Assembly: GCA_024036415.1 (NCBI GenBank) | Contig: JAMWET010002920.1 | Span: 1,416,121 to 1,480,120 of the forward strand | Reading direction: 5' to 3' | Source of the DNA: Prochilodus magdalenae | Lineage: Eukaryota; Chordata; Actinopteri; Characiformes; Prochilodontidae | DNA length: 64,000 bases | Part shown: piece by piece, positions 36,748 through 49,885 of the stretch | How the letters are laid out: the number at the start of each line of letters is the position of its first letter | Position numbering within the stretch: the first letter of the stretch is position 1 | The notes under the pieces: model-generated | Told to the model about the DNA's origin: nothing | Databases searched by the model: none | What the model saw: the letters and a program-made list of their open reading frames with translations, nothing else | Position numbers and translations under genes: made by a program

Positions 36748-39700
36748 CCAGCTTTGCTTTTAGGGATAGTGCTGCACAATATAAAAAAAATTTGACCTTG
36801 AAACCCCACAAGACTTGAACAACACTAGTTAGATGAAAGAGTGTCATTGTACAACAAGAGTGATTTTATAAATAAAAAAAAATAATAAAAAAATGTTTAT
36901 TGAACTTTGTTGCAGAATTTTTTGCAGCACACCAAACACAAAAGCAGGTGAGCTCTGCTGCATTTGAGAACCCCTAAATTAGAGTCAAGTAAAATAAGTT
37001 GTAGTTTTGTATCATTATAGTATAATGTGTTTGATGTCATCTGCCTTACTAAGCATTGCCCATCCTGTGATGTGAGTACATTGGGCACATCGTTATTCTG
37101 ATGCTGAGATTATTGACTGTGCAGTCCTGCTGTTGACACAGGTTAATCAAGTTTACAGTCTCTTGAAGCTGTTCCATGTATTGTTCAGGATAGCCATTAT
37201 TGTGTGAAAGTAAAAGGTGCCTAAGCTTCCTGCGAGGCATGAGGTCTGTTTCTGCATTTGCATGACTTGGCTGCTGTACAGCATCGCCGCCCGGTTTCTC
37301 AACGGGCTTGGAAGAACAGCTAACTACTCGAGTGATATGGAGCTCTGTGGACTTCCGATTGGTCAGCACTGCACTAAGGAGAGAGAGCGCCCCCTGTTGT
37401 TTGGCCCCAGTTGCTTTTTCCCAGGCTATCGCAGCCATAGCTGGCACACAGCACAGCTGACGTTTGATCTGAGCCCTAGGGGGCACTTCTGCTCATAGGC
37501 AGCCTTTCATAAGCAGTGGGGGTCTGCAGGTTTTCAGAGGTAGCAAACCACCATAACAAGAAATTACAGTCTTGAGTTCTATAATGAGACAATAGTGACA
37601 GAATACCAGACTCTAGCGCACCTTAGAGCCCCTTTGTTTTGAATATTGTATACCTCCAGTTCCTACATTACAAATAAATTACAGTTAAAGGCCTCATTTT
37701 GTGTTGCAGGGACTTTAATGACCAGGTTTTATAAAGGATGCGAGAGAGAGAGAGAGGAAGGCTGTTTCTTTTCTCTTTAACTGTAAACTTGCCTCTCCTT
37801 CTATTGAGCCCCACAGCACCAGCGTTTTTGCTAGTGTGGGTAATGATGCATATAGCCTAGGGTGTAATTTTATTTCCAATTTCCGTTGCTGTAGTTTTGT
37901 CCTAAATGATGTTACGCTAGCGGTGTGTTGCGGATGACTGTGTCTTCCTAATGGCTCTGTGGGTAATGAGTGCTGAAATAGGCTTGGTGCTACGAGCACG
38001 GATCTAAGCCATCTACCGTTCAGTCTCTTTTTGGTCATTTTGGTTTTCCATCAGGCCGCAGATAGAGGCATTTACATATGAACCTCGTTTGCCCCGCTGT
38101 AGCAGTTTTTGTGACAGATTGACTTTCAAATCTATTCTGGAAGAGAACTGATTTACTCCCAGGCAGGATTTGGAAGACAGACTTTGCCCACGCCTCCCAA
38201 GTTTTTTTTTTTTTTTTGTTTTGATGTTGAGAGGCAATAGATCACTTTCAATTAGAAAGTATTGGGGTTTGTAGTGCTTCCTAATGGTCCCTCATATTTC
38301 ACACTGATTGTCGTTACCCATAGTGACAGGACAGCCAATAGCTGGCAGATACACCTGGAGTGGGAAATTATGAGGCAGCAGGAGGGTTTGTGGGGTGGAG
38401 GGGGCTAGAGGTAAAAGTGCCGCTTGTTCTTGCCTGGCTGGCCATGTCCGGCGACGGGCCTCGTACCCCTGGGGAGTGAATTATTACCTGTCAGTTGTGG
38501 AGCCTCCACATCATCCATAACCCAGGTCTGACACAGGGGCAGCCAGCTCCAGCATAGCAGCGCATGCAGTGGGCCTTGGCCTTCAAGCGTGGCCTCCTCT
38601 CTCTCTGGGTGGGGGAAACAGATTAACCTGCTGCTGTAGCCAATACAAGTGGCTTAGGAAAACAGCCTTGTCTGCTAGGTTGTCTCTGATGTGTTTAGGG
38701 ATTCTTGCATGCATATGCATGCGTACGCCCACAGATCTTTCAGAGCTAATGAGGTCTCAGTGTTTTGCTGTTTGTTGTTTTGTGGAATATTAAATTTGGA
38801 ATCTTTTTTTTTTAAGGGTTAGAATCATACAGAGGTAACAGCTGTCCCAGTTCCTAGTAATCGGCTCTTAACAGGGACCTGAGCCATTGGTGAAGCTAAA
38901 ATTGAATTGTTTATGACATTACTGACACCAGTTTACCATTTTGGATTCATTTTTTATCCTGTCCGGAAACACGCCTGACGTAGCACTAATTGGTTTTAAC
39001 ATCAACACAGTACTTGTCTGGATGGAGAGCGAAGAAAAACAACATGATGATAAACATGTTAAGGAGGGGGAAAAAAAACAATGAGCGCAGTGAGTTCAAA
39101 GAAAGGGTAATGTTAGAGAGAGGGAGAGTGTGTCCTGGACTTCACTTTGGACAAGTTACAGACCTCAACCCTCATTTCCATCCTGCTCTTGGACGTAATG
39201 ACTAGCTTCCAGTGGCTTTTAAAGCCATTTCTCAGAAGCTTTAACCCGTTGTCAGACATGGTGTGCGGCAGTCCTGGCCAACCCATCATGGCCGCAGATG
39301 GACGTCTGCCACACTGCCTGCTGTTAATACAATACAGAGAAACGTTTTAAGCTATTTACAACAACAGGTAAAGACATGGGACAGGGATATCTCACTCAGT
39401 GATGTAGCACGGTGATTATACCTGTTGTTTATGTTCTTATTTATTGTATCAAGAGGTAATTGACATGGCTGTTTGCCAGCAGTAGGGCTAAAAGGTTTGG
39501 GGAAAATTTCTGCTAATTTTTGTTACTGCTGTAAATGAATGTCTAGACCTGTTTGTTAGCAAAGGAGACAGGAGCTGTTTTTTTTTTTCAGGCTGGAGCA
39601 CTGAAAAGTGTCCCATCTGTGCTTGTACACAGCATGTGAGTGTTTGGTTGCTTCTGATTGGCTTAACTGATCTACACGAAGTTCACATGATTCATGTTAT

Positions 39701-40319
39701 TAGGCAAATGTCCTCACTTACAGCAGTTAAGTGTTGACATTGTCAGTGTTGTTGGTAATGCAGGTCATAATTCCCGCTCAAGCCATGTGAAACTGCAGTT
39801 TTGATTAAAGGAAACATCTGATCTGCTTTCAGCTGACGCCAGCAGCCAGAACTATAGTTGGACACTTTTCTTTAGGAAATAGTTCTTGTTTTGACCATTA
39901 CAGTCTTCCTTCTGAAAAGCCCAAAGCAGTTTTGTGCTAGAATGCACACAGAGACGCACACATACACACACATACCGTGATTGACATGACAGGAAGAATG
40001 AGCTGCTTACCCAACTGTCATCTTTAAGAATGTTCGGATAGCTGAGTCGTGAGAACTAAATCACATCGAGCTGGAACCAGCAGGCAGGCTAAGTCACAGA
40101 GGCATGGCTTCATTTTTTTTTTTTCCCTAGCTCCTCTTCACACCAGATTACGGAGTGATGACTAACTCCGTTTCATTGCACTTCGACATTCAGCTGCATC
40201 CCCTGCTCCCTGCTTTCACCACACAAGCAGCCTTTTGTGCCTCTCCTATTGGTATGCCGGCATTACGGGCTAAATCCGCTAGCTATGGGTGAGCGTGTCC
40301 AGGACGAGCTCTGTTCCTG

Positions 40320-40620
40320 ACTAACGCTCGCTGCAGTCCCATTTAATTACTCTCATCTGCGGGTATAAAATGAAACTCGCAGGAGCGCGGCTCCCTGTTT
40401 TTTAATTGCTGCTGGCCATACATACAGGTTATTGATTCTTGCCCTCTGTAGAGGTTTAGAGGTGCTCAGGTTTGTGCTCTAAATGATCTCTTAATCACTT
40501 TATAATGGAACCACTCTTCCTGCCGCATTGATTAGCTGCTTGCGCAGGAATTGTTGCAGAGCTTCAACTTTCTAATCTAGTTTGAACTCTCTGGGCCCCA
40601 TTTACAGTGTGTTTACCTCG
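40320..40620. promoter_or_regulatory. Candidate conserved noncoding element
   Basis: A repeat-free, evenly composed stretch in the putative intron, with several developmental transcription-factor words close together: ttaattactc plus catctg (homeodomain and E-box, about 40344-40357), ttttttaattgctg, attgattctt and cattgattagctg. This is the texture of vertebrate intronic enhancers, but such words also occur by chance. Only alignment to other fish and tetrapods could support the call. Confidence 0.25.
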
Positions 40621-41697
40621 GAGCCAGCCTGCAGCTAGGCTTACTTTGTGTTATCTCCTCACGCCTTTGTGCTGCGAAAGAAAGCGCTGTTAAACATGCA
40701 GCAGATTTTCCTGCAATGAAATCACAAAGCCCTTGATGTGGCTCCTCCTTCATAGCTTAACCAAGTTGTGCCTTATACAGTATTACTTCAGCCGAGAGGT
40801 TAGGCGTTAAAATTCAGCAAATGTCGCGTATATCGGCTTTTAGCACTTTGTAAAAAAAAAAAAATAAGAACGCTCCGAGGCTTTTTGGAGATTCAGATTT
40901 GCTCTCAGGCCTGCTGTTGTTCTTGGAAAGTTGCTGCTATTCCTGAGAGTGCAGATATGACTGCTGCTTCAGCAGAAGAAAAGGGAGAAGCAAATGGAGA
41001 GCTCCTAGTCTGTTGTGTAAAGAAAACACTTTAGCCACCTCCAAGGTTTTTGCTTCGCTCTTTTATTATTTATCTGCCAATGGCTTTGAAGCATTCCTGA
41101 TTCGTTTGTTGTTTATGTTTGGAATTTCAGAGTTTAATGATGCTTCGCACAATGCCCATGATGGTATTTTAAAAATCTCTGCAGATTCCAGTGCTATGTG
41201 AGTAATAGTTGACTGCCTCGCTGCAGGTTTTTTAAAAACGAGCTGTGAAGAGGGAAACGGAGCAGGAAATTAAAAGCCTGAAGATAAGTTGGGGTTTTTT
41301 TGCACTTAAAGCTGCAGCTCCTTCCAGCAGAGATGCATCATCACAGCCCATTCAGTCAGGACGACGGGGTTTCATCAAGCTCACAGAAGAGCTTTGATGT
41401 GAGAATTGAGACTTTCGTTTGGGTTTTATTTGTGAAAGTGGTCTTTTGTGGAGGCGTGCTGGGTGGGAGTTGTTCTAGTGTGACCATATGCACATTATGT
41501 AAATCCCTCTGATTTCCCAGGCCTCCAGAAATAGAAGTCTCATTTGACCTTCACGGAGCAAATCTTGGCAAGAGTCTGCACATGTGTCCTCAGAGGAGCA
41601 GCGGGACGGTGCAGGGCTGACCCCTTAACGGTCAGTCTATCAGCAGACTCTGGGGGTGGCTTCTGTGTGACAGCTGATAATTGGGGTGCGCTTTGGA

Positions 41698-41770
41698 CTA
41701 GGGGCTGGGCGATACAAAGCTAATATTGCAGTATCGATGAATGTGATGTGCTGATGTGATCTTGAAGTTA
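41698..41770 (+). mobile_element. hAT-like terminal fragment
   Basis: Reads taggggctgggcgatacaaa, then attgcagtatcgat, a pattern of the left end of nonautonomous hAT elements widespread in fish (taggggtgggcgatat type). Sequence to about 43.03 kb, ending tatcggcaataaattct and ctattggcca, may be the rest of a larger decayed element, but no clear right end or target duplication was found. Confidence 0.45.
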
Positions 41771-44424
41771 GAATGGATTCATTGAGACACAGGTTTAAAA
41801 ATGTTCAGAGTTCACTTCAGACAAGCAAATTGTAATCAGTCGATGTTGAGTGTTTATTCTAAGTTTCAAGAAGGACAACAATGCTAAAGAACATCTCCAC
41901 CATCTCCACCTTCTGAACTCCATACATAGCACACAGCCAAACTACAGAAACAGAGAGGCAGGCTCCTGCTAGCATGCTGATGCTATCTGTAGCCACATGT
42001 GCCGAACGCAAACAAAAAAAATAATGGAATGCGTTGCTTTGGATGAGCAACCATTGTCTGGACCCTGAGTTTCATGGGCAAATGCTATATTAAATAAATT
42101 AAATTGAATTAAACTTATTAGTATTCGTGGTAAATTAAAGTTTGTTATGTACATTTTTATTGATTGTCCTCTTGGCTATGGCCTATTAAAAGGACTTATT
42201 ATGCCAGTAATGAAAGTGTTACTTCTGCCTTACCCTGTAGTTATTTATTTGCATTCAGATAGCAAAAATAAAATAATATAAATTATTTTATATTATTAAC
42301 ATAAATAATTATGGCCGATAGCATTAAAGTCAATTTTAATACATTTGTAACCTAAAATGTGCTGAAACAGATAACATCAAAAGCGTCACATTACGTGTCT
42401 GTTTGCGCTTCTTATTGCTGCATTGTGCTGTGCTACATTCCACTGTTGGAGAGTTCCTTCTTTGAAGGAAGTAAAGCAGTGATACGTATTATACTTGTTT
42501 TAATGTAACACCGAGGCTTGTATTGAGAATAAAATGTATTATTTCCAAATTTATCAGTCATCTACACTAGCTAGTATGTCAGCTCACTCAGTATCACTTA
42601 GCAAGCTAACAACTTTCCCATAGAACCTTACAGCTCTATGTGGTTTACAGTTTATTCTCCCACTCAAACAATGTAAACTTTTATTCAGTAAAACATCCTC
42701 TTAGGTCTTCACTGGCCAGAGGAGCGTATAAAACCATATCCTTTTATTGTTATTTTAAACACGCCACAGATTCATGACGGGGGCCGGTCGGAAGTGTGGA
42801 TGAGATGAAAGGCATTGAAATGTATGGGATGCACCCTGACACGGTTTCGCGCGGACACATAGCGCAAGTTAAAACTGTGTTGCTGAGCGTATAGCCCATG
42901 TGAGGTAAGCTGTTGGTGTTTGCTTTAAATAAGAGCTGGCAGTAAAAAAAATCAAGCATATCGAATGTTAAGTAATGATACGCTAAATGAAATGTTGATA
43001 TCGGCAATAAATTCTACTATTGGCCAGCGGTAGTTCTGACCTGGTTGGATTTAAGATTGGAAGCAGGCACCAGTGTGCTCTCCGCAAGTTTTCCGTGAAC
43101 TCCGGACACTCTCACTAGAACGAGGTCTATTTTTAGTGTCGGCTGAGAGGGAAAGGGGTGGGGGTTGAGGGGGGGGCATGGGGGTTGGTGGAGTCAGTGT
43201 CATATAAAATCTCCCCTTGGCATTAGGCCAAACACCACTAGGGCCCCACAGTCCCCGCTCCCTCCTCCATGCCTCTCTCATTACTCAAGTGTGCCTTGCT
43301 GTTAACCATATGATGACTCAGTTCTGCGTGAATGCTCGCGTGTACACAGACATGCTTGCAGATGTGTGCTGTCGTGTGAGCAGCCTGTTTTTCATGTTCG
43401 TTTGTCTGTTTCTGTTTCACCCTCTCGGTATATTTGGGCACACGCTCTTGGCCTATGGCTACCAGGCGGCTTCATTTGATCCTTCTTTATTGCTTTCTCA
43501 CATTATCTCTCTGCTGGCCGCCAGCTCGTCCCAGCGGAGCAATCTCAGCCTCACACAGAGGAGGGAAAAAAAGGAAGACAAAAAAACAACCATCCAAAAA
43601 CAAACGACTCCCCACAAACAAATCTCAACTTCACACAATGACATTACCTCTAACGGTGTACCTCAGCTGCAAACAGCCAAGTCAGGCACAGGCCCAAGTA
43701 TCACCCCCACGCTCTCTTTCTTTCTCAGCCTCTTGCTCTGTGACTCAATCCAATGTATACACAAATAGCAGGCGCAGCGGATCTAGCTGTGCTACGGGGG
43801 GTGCTGCACTTCATGAAAATAATCAAGTTGGTCCCCCCCAGCCCTCTCTCCCCCACAAATAGCTTGAGTCTTTATCATCTAATATATAATAGATTTGGCC
43901 CCTGATCCATCTCATGTATGAGTCAGTTTGAATATATGCGCAGTGCTAGCGGATAAAAAGATGAGTTTATAGATAGGGAGGGGGCTCGGGGGTCGATAGG
44001 GCTGTTGACTGCCAAATGTCTTACTGAGCTTGAGATGGAAGAGTTGTATTTCTCGGTAAGTCACAGACTGCCTCAGCCGGAATTTCCATTCTTCCTCATT
44101 GATTGCTGCGTTGAATGAGCCGCACTCCAAGTCAAGAACAGAGTTTTTGCACAGAAAGCCTGACAGAGATCAACAACATCTCCGAGTCGACAAAAGCATA
44201 GGCAGCATCCTTCACTTTCCTTTTGTGCACAAATTAACCGTCAATTAACTGTCGGCCACTGCACGCGTTTCCAATCGCCTCCTTAACAAAGTCAGCTAAA
44301 AACGCTCAGTTAGACCCAGCTCCGTGGGCATCCGGCCTATTTTCAGTTTCATATTTTTTTCTTTCTTTTTTATTCCTGCAGATTAGCATGATAACGCCCT
44401 GGAGAGGGAGGAGAAGAGCTAATC

Positions 44425-44475
44425 ACATCCCTCTGTCTCTGTCTCTCTCTTTCTTTCTCTCTCTCTCTCTTGCTC
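44425..44475. repeat. (CT)n-rich microsatellite
   Basis: About 45 bp of ct units with gt and ttt interruptions. The minus-strand Arg-Glu repeat ORF here is an artefact. Confidence 0.9.
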
Positions 44476-47035
44476 TGCGTGTATGCATGTGTAACAGCAG
44501 CTTATTATCATACTGAATGCTTCATCGGCTAAACTAGCACTCTGATCTCCTCCATAAATCTCTCGTATCGTAGACTGGCAGCAAATCGGGGAACGGAACA
44601 CAAAGGCAAATTGTACGTCTCTTTCTCTGCGGTGCACTCAATATTATGTTTGGTTAACAGGCTCGTTTCCCAAGCTATTATTCCATGTTAATCACATCCT
44701 GGTGGTCCCATATGAGAAGATCGCGGCTGTTCTCCTGATCCGTTATCCGTCACTGTCTCGACTGTGCCGAGAACGCCTCTTATAAGGGGGGGGAAGAATG
44801 GCACTGCACCAGAAGTTTCCACTGTGGCCATACTGCTAGTTTGAACTGCAGAACTGAAGTAATTTCCACTGTCATTTCATTTCTGCCCTTCAGAACGAGA
44901 GGAAGTGGAAAAGGTTATAGCTGGCTGGCTAAAGATGTGTTTTTGTGTCCAGGTGCCAACGGGACCACCTGGTAGCAGTTTCTTGTGTTTTTTCCTCTTT
45001 TGGAGGGGATGTTTAAATGACTAGACTGAGCTAGGTCAGTTCCATAGCACTTTGTAAAGCGTGACACCCACCAGACTAAAGGGGGCCGACCCAAATCCCA
45101 GCTTTCCTCCCAGCACAATCCCCCAGGGTCGCAGGGTCATAAGTTAAGCAGGGGCAGCGGTGTGGCCTGAATAGTAAAGAGATTGATTTTCCTCAGTGGG
45201 GGTGGCACTCATGAAGGGAAGATGGCTCAGGTCAAATCATTTGCCCTCTGAAAAGAGGAGGAGGAGGGGCAGAGGAATGCACTGGTGAAAAGTGGGGCAA
45301 AGAAGCCATTCACAACATGTCCTCCCTCTTTCTGCCCACAAGAGAACATCTTGAGTGAGCTTTACCATCGCCCAAAACGGGGCACGGGGCGGCAACGTTT
45401 CTTTTAATAGGCAGCGGAAGAGCCGGGTAGCCAGCAACAGCCAGTTCCTAGAGCTGGGTGTATGTTTCACAGGGTGGCTCATAATCACCCCTTAGGGATG
45501 TGGTACAGTTGACAAGGCCAGCGTTTCCTTTAAGCAGCAGAGCCTCCAGAATTCCTGGTTGATTGTTTAGTTTTATGCCCGAGTCTGGAATTGACTGTGT
45601 TATGTATTCGCTACAGTTCCGCCAAGCTTCCAGCAGACAATCTCTTTGATACAGTTGCACCCTGTTTTAGCTGATTATAAGGAGCTTTGCTCATTTGTTA
45701 CAGTTTTGTTTTCTGCCTGTTCTGTGTTTTCCTTTTCGGCTTTGCAGTATGGATTTATTCTGATAGTCACACTGAAGATTATGGAAGCTCTTTTCTGTGT
45801 GTGGAGAAAAGTTTGAAATCCTACATTCAAGAAATCGTTTTGTGAATAATCAGTTATAGTCGCTGTCTCCTGACCACCAGGGGTGGTACCTACTGTGTAC
45901 ACACTTTTAATACATTTACCCCTTATGATGTTGGCTCGTGTAGATTTCGTGAGTGAGGTATATGCAATAGCTTGTAATAGCTACTACAGCTTAAATCAGT
46001 GTTAGCTTTTTTTTTAAAGCAGTTTGTCCATACTGTTTTTCTAGATAAAAGTGTATCATATGATACCACATAAACAAGTTAATAGATTTATTAACAGTTG
46101 TCGCTATTTAGGCGTGCAGTTTATTTAAATTAGACCGAAAGATAAATAGTTTTATATAAGAATAGGAATTTGAAAGAGCACCATTAAATGCATTTATTCT
46201 TTATCTTGTAATACTGAGCTCGTGTACTGCTTGTAAATGAGTTAGACCAATTAGAAGCAATTAAGCACCCATGTGATGTGTACAGGACAGTACAACCACA
46301 AAATATCTCATACAGATTTGTCTCGGCACGACTTTTACATCCACGTCACAGCATATTGCATGATTTAAACATAAGCTAGCAAACATTTGGATTTCTCAGT
46401 TCTGCAGTAGTAGTTTTAGGAGTGGAAGAACTGCGTTTATCTGCTGCTGGCTGTGAAGCATGAAAAAGACCTAAGAGCATTAACAGTAGTGTGATTCCTC
46501 TGTACCAGGCATACAACATCCTGCTTTTAGGCCTGTTTAAACTGAAATCTGAGCCTGTCGTCTGGTTTTATCACTGTAGTTCTCTACAATAACACCAGTT
46601 CAGCCTTGCTCCGTGTGTGATAGCACTGCTTCATGTTAGCCTGCTGCTAAAACAGCTATGCCTGGGAAGCTAGCTAGTCTTCTACCTTCTCTTGCCACGT
46701 AGAGTAGCATCATGTTCACTTTTGGGTAAATCGGTGCTGTAACACCATCAAAATTGGTTTAATGCTACTAACGTTTGGTAGGATAAGAGTGAATTAGTTT
46801 GAGGCCAGTGCAGGTACACGCTGCTCCTCACTTACATTCAGTCGCAAGAAAAACAGACTGTCGACCGCTCCACTCAAACAGGAATCAAGCCACTCAAACC
46901 ACGTTTTACTCCACCAGGACTCTCTAGAAAGTGGATGTGTGAGAATGCACTATTATATCTATATAATATATATTATATCTGTACAATAGTGTCAACATTA
47001 TTGCACCTTATACTTCTATAGAGGAAAAGTTACAT

Positions 47036-47080
47036 TGCAATACTTATTGTTAGTGCTTTATTGCCCAGCCCTTATTAAAG
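47036..47080 (-). mobile_element. hAT-like terminal fragment
   Basis: The words cattgcaatacttattgt and ctttattgcccagccctta match the right-end pattern of fish hAT-like elements (attgcccagccctta, the inverse of taagggctgggcaat). The left partner was not identified. Confidence 0.4.
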
Positions 47081-47669
47081 GAATGGATGGAACTAGAGGA
47101 AGATCATTTTTAAGAGGTTAAAATATTTGCAAAAACACACAAAACCTCACTTGTGAAGGCTTAACTAAGGAAAAAGCTTTAATAAATTCAGCAGTCCCTG
47201 ATAGAGCTAGCACGAGAGAGCTGGGGGCAAGAGCGAGAGCACCAGCAGATGTCTTCCTCTTCTAACACAGAGCTTGGTCAAAGCAGTTACATCTTTGTGC
47301 AAATTCTATGTAAATGAGAGCGTCTACTTGTAGACGGCTGGTTCATCATTACAAATCAAAAACTGCTGTAATGCAAACCCAGTGTCGCTTCAGTTAATAA
47401 AAATTGCATTCCATTTAATGAAGTTCTGCAAGACTTGCTCTCAGTCAGGCTAAAGGCTTTGAAGGTTCCCAAATGGTCACCTTTCACACAGATATACTAG
47501 GATGGAACCATAGGCTGTACCATAGGCTCCAGCCATGTCTGGTAGGCTCGATTGGACATAAACAAGTCCTTATCTCATCTCATAACCACAAGCCTAACAA
47601 AGATGTAAGGCCACAGAACTAATAACTGTTAAGTACTGTGCGAGCCATTGAGCAAGGCCATGGCGACAG

Positions 47670-48289
47670 TAGGGCTGTGATGATAACCACATTACCACAA
47701 TATCACTGCCATGTGAGGCCTAGCTGTGGGGTTGAGCACATTTACTGTAATTCCATCATTCACTCATGGAAACTACCAAACAAATAATCTGTATCATCCA
47801 TTTTCAGTGCATTCACACAAGTGGAGTTGGAGTCCATACCCTCACTAAGCACACTGGGGTTGGATGTTTGGATGTTTATGGATCGGTGTTCAGGGGCCTT
47901 AAGGATGGACACGCTGTTAAGGGCGCAAGCATTCGCAGCATGTTCGACTGCATGACGCTGAGACCTAGGGCCATGCAGGTCAAAATTTGTTCATCATGCG
48001 CACAGCACTTAATTTACCATGAGCTAAGTAGGTTCTCCTGCCCAAGAGCACTCCATCATATCAATTCACAGAGAAAAGTTAATAACAGAGCTAACTACAA
48101 ACACCTTTATTTTTACCTTTAAACGTTTTGCTTTTCAGGTGCCAGTAGGGATTGGAGGAGGGGGCTGTGGTTTGTGTGTGAGATGAGGTGTTGTAGGGAT
48201 GTTGGCATTGTCTACTGTAAACTGCCATAGTGTGCAGATATGTTCTATTTTCACCACAGTAAGAAAACATCCATACCGTTCCAGCCCTA
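47670..48289. mobile_element. hAT-like nonautonomous element with target-site duplication
   Basis: The left end reads tagggctg (47670-47677) and the right end cagcccta (48282-48289), a perfect 8-bp inverted pair. Immediately outside are ggcgacag (47662-47669) and ggtgacac (48290-48297), which agree at six of eight positions, as expected of the 8-bp target duplication of hAT transposons after decay. Just inside the ends, gtgatgataacc and ccataccgttcc are only weakly related. The 118-codon ORF at 47766-48122 has no transposase motif and looks accidental, so mobility would have depended on an enzyme from elsewhere. Confidence 0.6.
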
Positions 48290-48683
48290 GGTGACACAAA
48301 CCTTAAGAGGTAAACGATAAAGCTACACTGAGCTTCCTTTGAAGGGTGGAGCACATTTAAAGACATGAGCATGAATCGTTAAATCTTACAAATCTGAAGT
48401 CTCTAAAGAAAAGTGATGGTGAAATTGGTTTCCTGACATCAGCCAACTTACATATGTTTAAACATGATTAGGTGTGCCTAAATTAAGTCTTAAAATTATT
48501 ATAATAATTTTTAATATCATTAAAATTCTATGAAATTTAATAAAAGTTCAAAAATAAGTGAGAGGAGGGGGGCCTTAACAGAATATCCATATATTAGCAG
48601 GATGTGCCTTATTAGTTATAATGCACATCCTTAGAATAAATTTGAATAAATTTTATGGCTTAAGGATTCCCCTATAGAGAGAG
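48290..48683. other. AT-rich intronic DNA, nothing specific
   Basis: Contains the right copy of the hAT target duplication and then AT-rich sequence (aaattattataataattttt). No gene or named element. Confidence 0.5.
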
Positions 48684-48755
48684 TGTGCGCGTGTGTGTGT
48701 AATATGGGTGTGTGTGTGTGTGTGTGTGTAATATGGGAGTCTGTGTGTGTGTGCA
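48684..48755. repeat. Duplicated (GT)n / aatatggg unit
   Basis: Three GT runs are separated by two copies of gtaatatggg. The repeat of the spacer shows that a segment containing both GT run and spacer was duplicated. Confidence 0.9.
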
Positions 48756-49220
48756 GCTTTTTAATAGCCGTGAGTTGTTCATTATGTAGTCCTCATAAGG
48801 CTCAGTGCTTTATCCCAGATGATGAGCTGCAAAGTCTCGCTGCCTCTAGCGTTTGATTTAATCAAACTACAGCAGCTCCTCAAGAAAACAGCTGGCCGTT
48901 CGGAGAATTCCTCTTCTCCCCGGACATGCCACACTCCCTCTGGCTTTCTGCGGTTTGGGTACATTTGATGTGTTTTTGAGTCTGAGCCAAGAAGAAGTAT
49001 GCAGTGAGCATTAGTTTTCTAGAGTTGCCATGTCAGTACTGCTCAGAGACATATTTATTCCCTAAATCTACACCGCAGCTAACAAAAGGAGCCCCAACAT
49101 GTGCAGGATTATTCCAGGAATCCGTAAAGGCAGCCGTGTTCCCTGAGTGCTGCATGGCGAAACACATTGTTAAAGGGCTGAGGTGAAGCCAAACTAAGCA
49201 GCCTGTAACCTCGCTCTCCT

Positions 49221-49290
49221 TCTTTCTCTCTCTTGTGCTTTCTGTCTCTCTCTCTCTCACTCTCTTTCTCTGTCGCTCTATTTTGCTCTC
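49221..49290. repeat. (CT)n-rich tract
   Basis: About 65 bp of ct units with ttt and gt interruptions; the minus-strand Arg-Glu-rich ORF is an artefact. Confidence 0.9.
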
Positions 49291-49782
49291 TCTTCTCTTT
49301 CCCTTGTTTTATACAGTCACAGTAGATTATGTTGGAACTCTTTTATTAAACCCCAAAGTCAGAAGACCTTTCACACAGTCTTTTGGTTGTAGCTGCTGAT
49401 GTTCCGTACTTGGATACAGATGGAGGTGAAATACTCTGTGAATGAGAGTGCACATTTTTTTAGAGTGATGAGAGAACCATTTTGTAGTTTTGATTGTGCA
49501 ATCTCCACTGTGAAATGAGCGCTGCGCACATGCTACATGTTACAATTCATTAGAGTTGGCAGAATCATCTAGCCTGTCCAAGGTTTTTTTTTTCTTTTTG
49601 GTTCCCTAAAATACACCTATTGTTATGCTCTCTTATTTCCCAGTCAGATCGTAGTACCGTTTTAGTTGCTCCACAATTAGGCTAGTAGTGTTTTCTGGCC
49701 TGCCCTGAAGGTTGTGTATAGGACATTTGGGAACCATTTGAGGGCTAGACAATTAAGATGCCATTTACACAGCTTGGTAGTA

Positions 49783-49849
49783 TGTGTGTGTCTGTGTGTG
49801 TGTCTGTGTGTGTCTGTGTGTGTCTGTGTGTGTCTGTGTGTGTCTGTGT

Positions 49850-49883
<34 letters not shown>
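49783..49883. repeat. Decamer (TGTCTGTGTG)n array passing into (GT)n
   Basis: The decamer tgtctgtgtg repeats about seven to eight times with perfect 10-bp spacing at 49791-49865, then turns into pure GT. It is a higher-order form of a dinucleotide microsatellite in which a single T-C variant became part of the unit. Confidence 0.97.

Positions 49884-49885
<2 letters not shown>

Noticed and set aside
37049..37498. 145-codon minus-strand ORF and 93-codon plus-strand ORF
   Set aside because: Opposite strands of the same stretch are both open, and neither resembles a known protein; chance openness is more likely.
43217..43862. Overlapping plus-strand ORFs of 183 and 142 codons
   Set aside because: They overlap in different frames, have no domain or splice context, and their content (Lys/Thr and Ser/Leu runs) follows local base composition.
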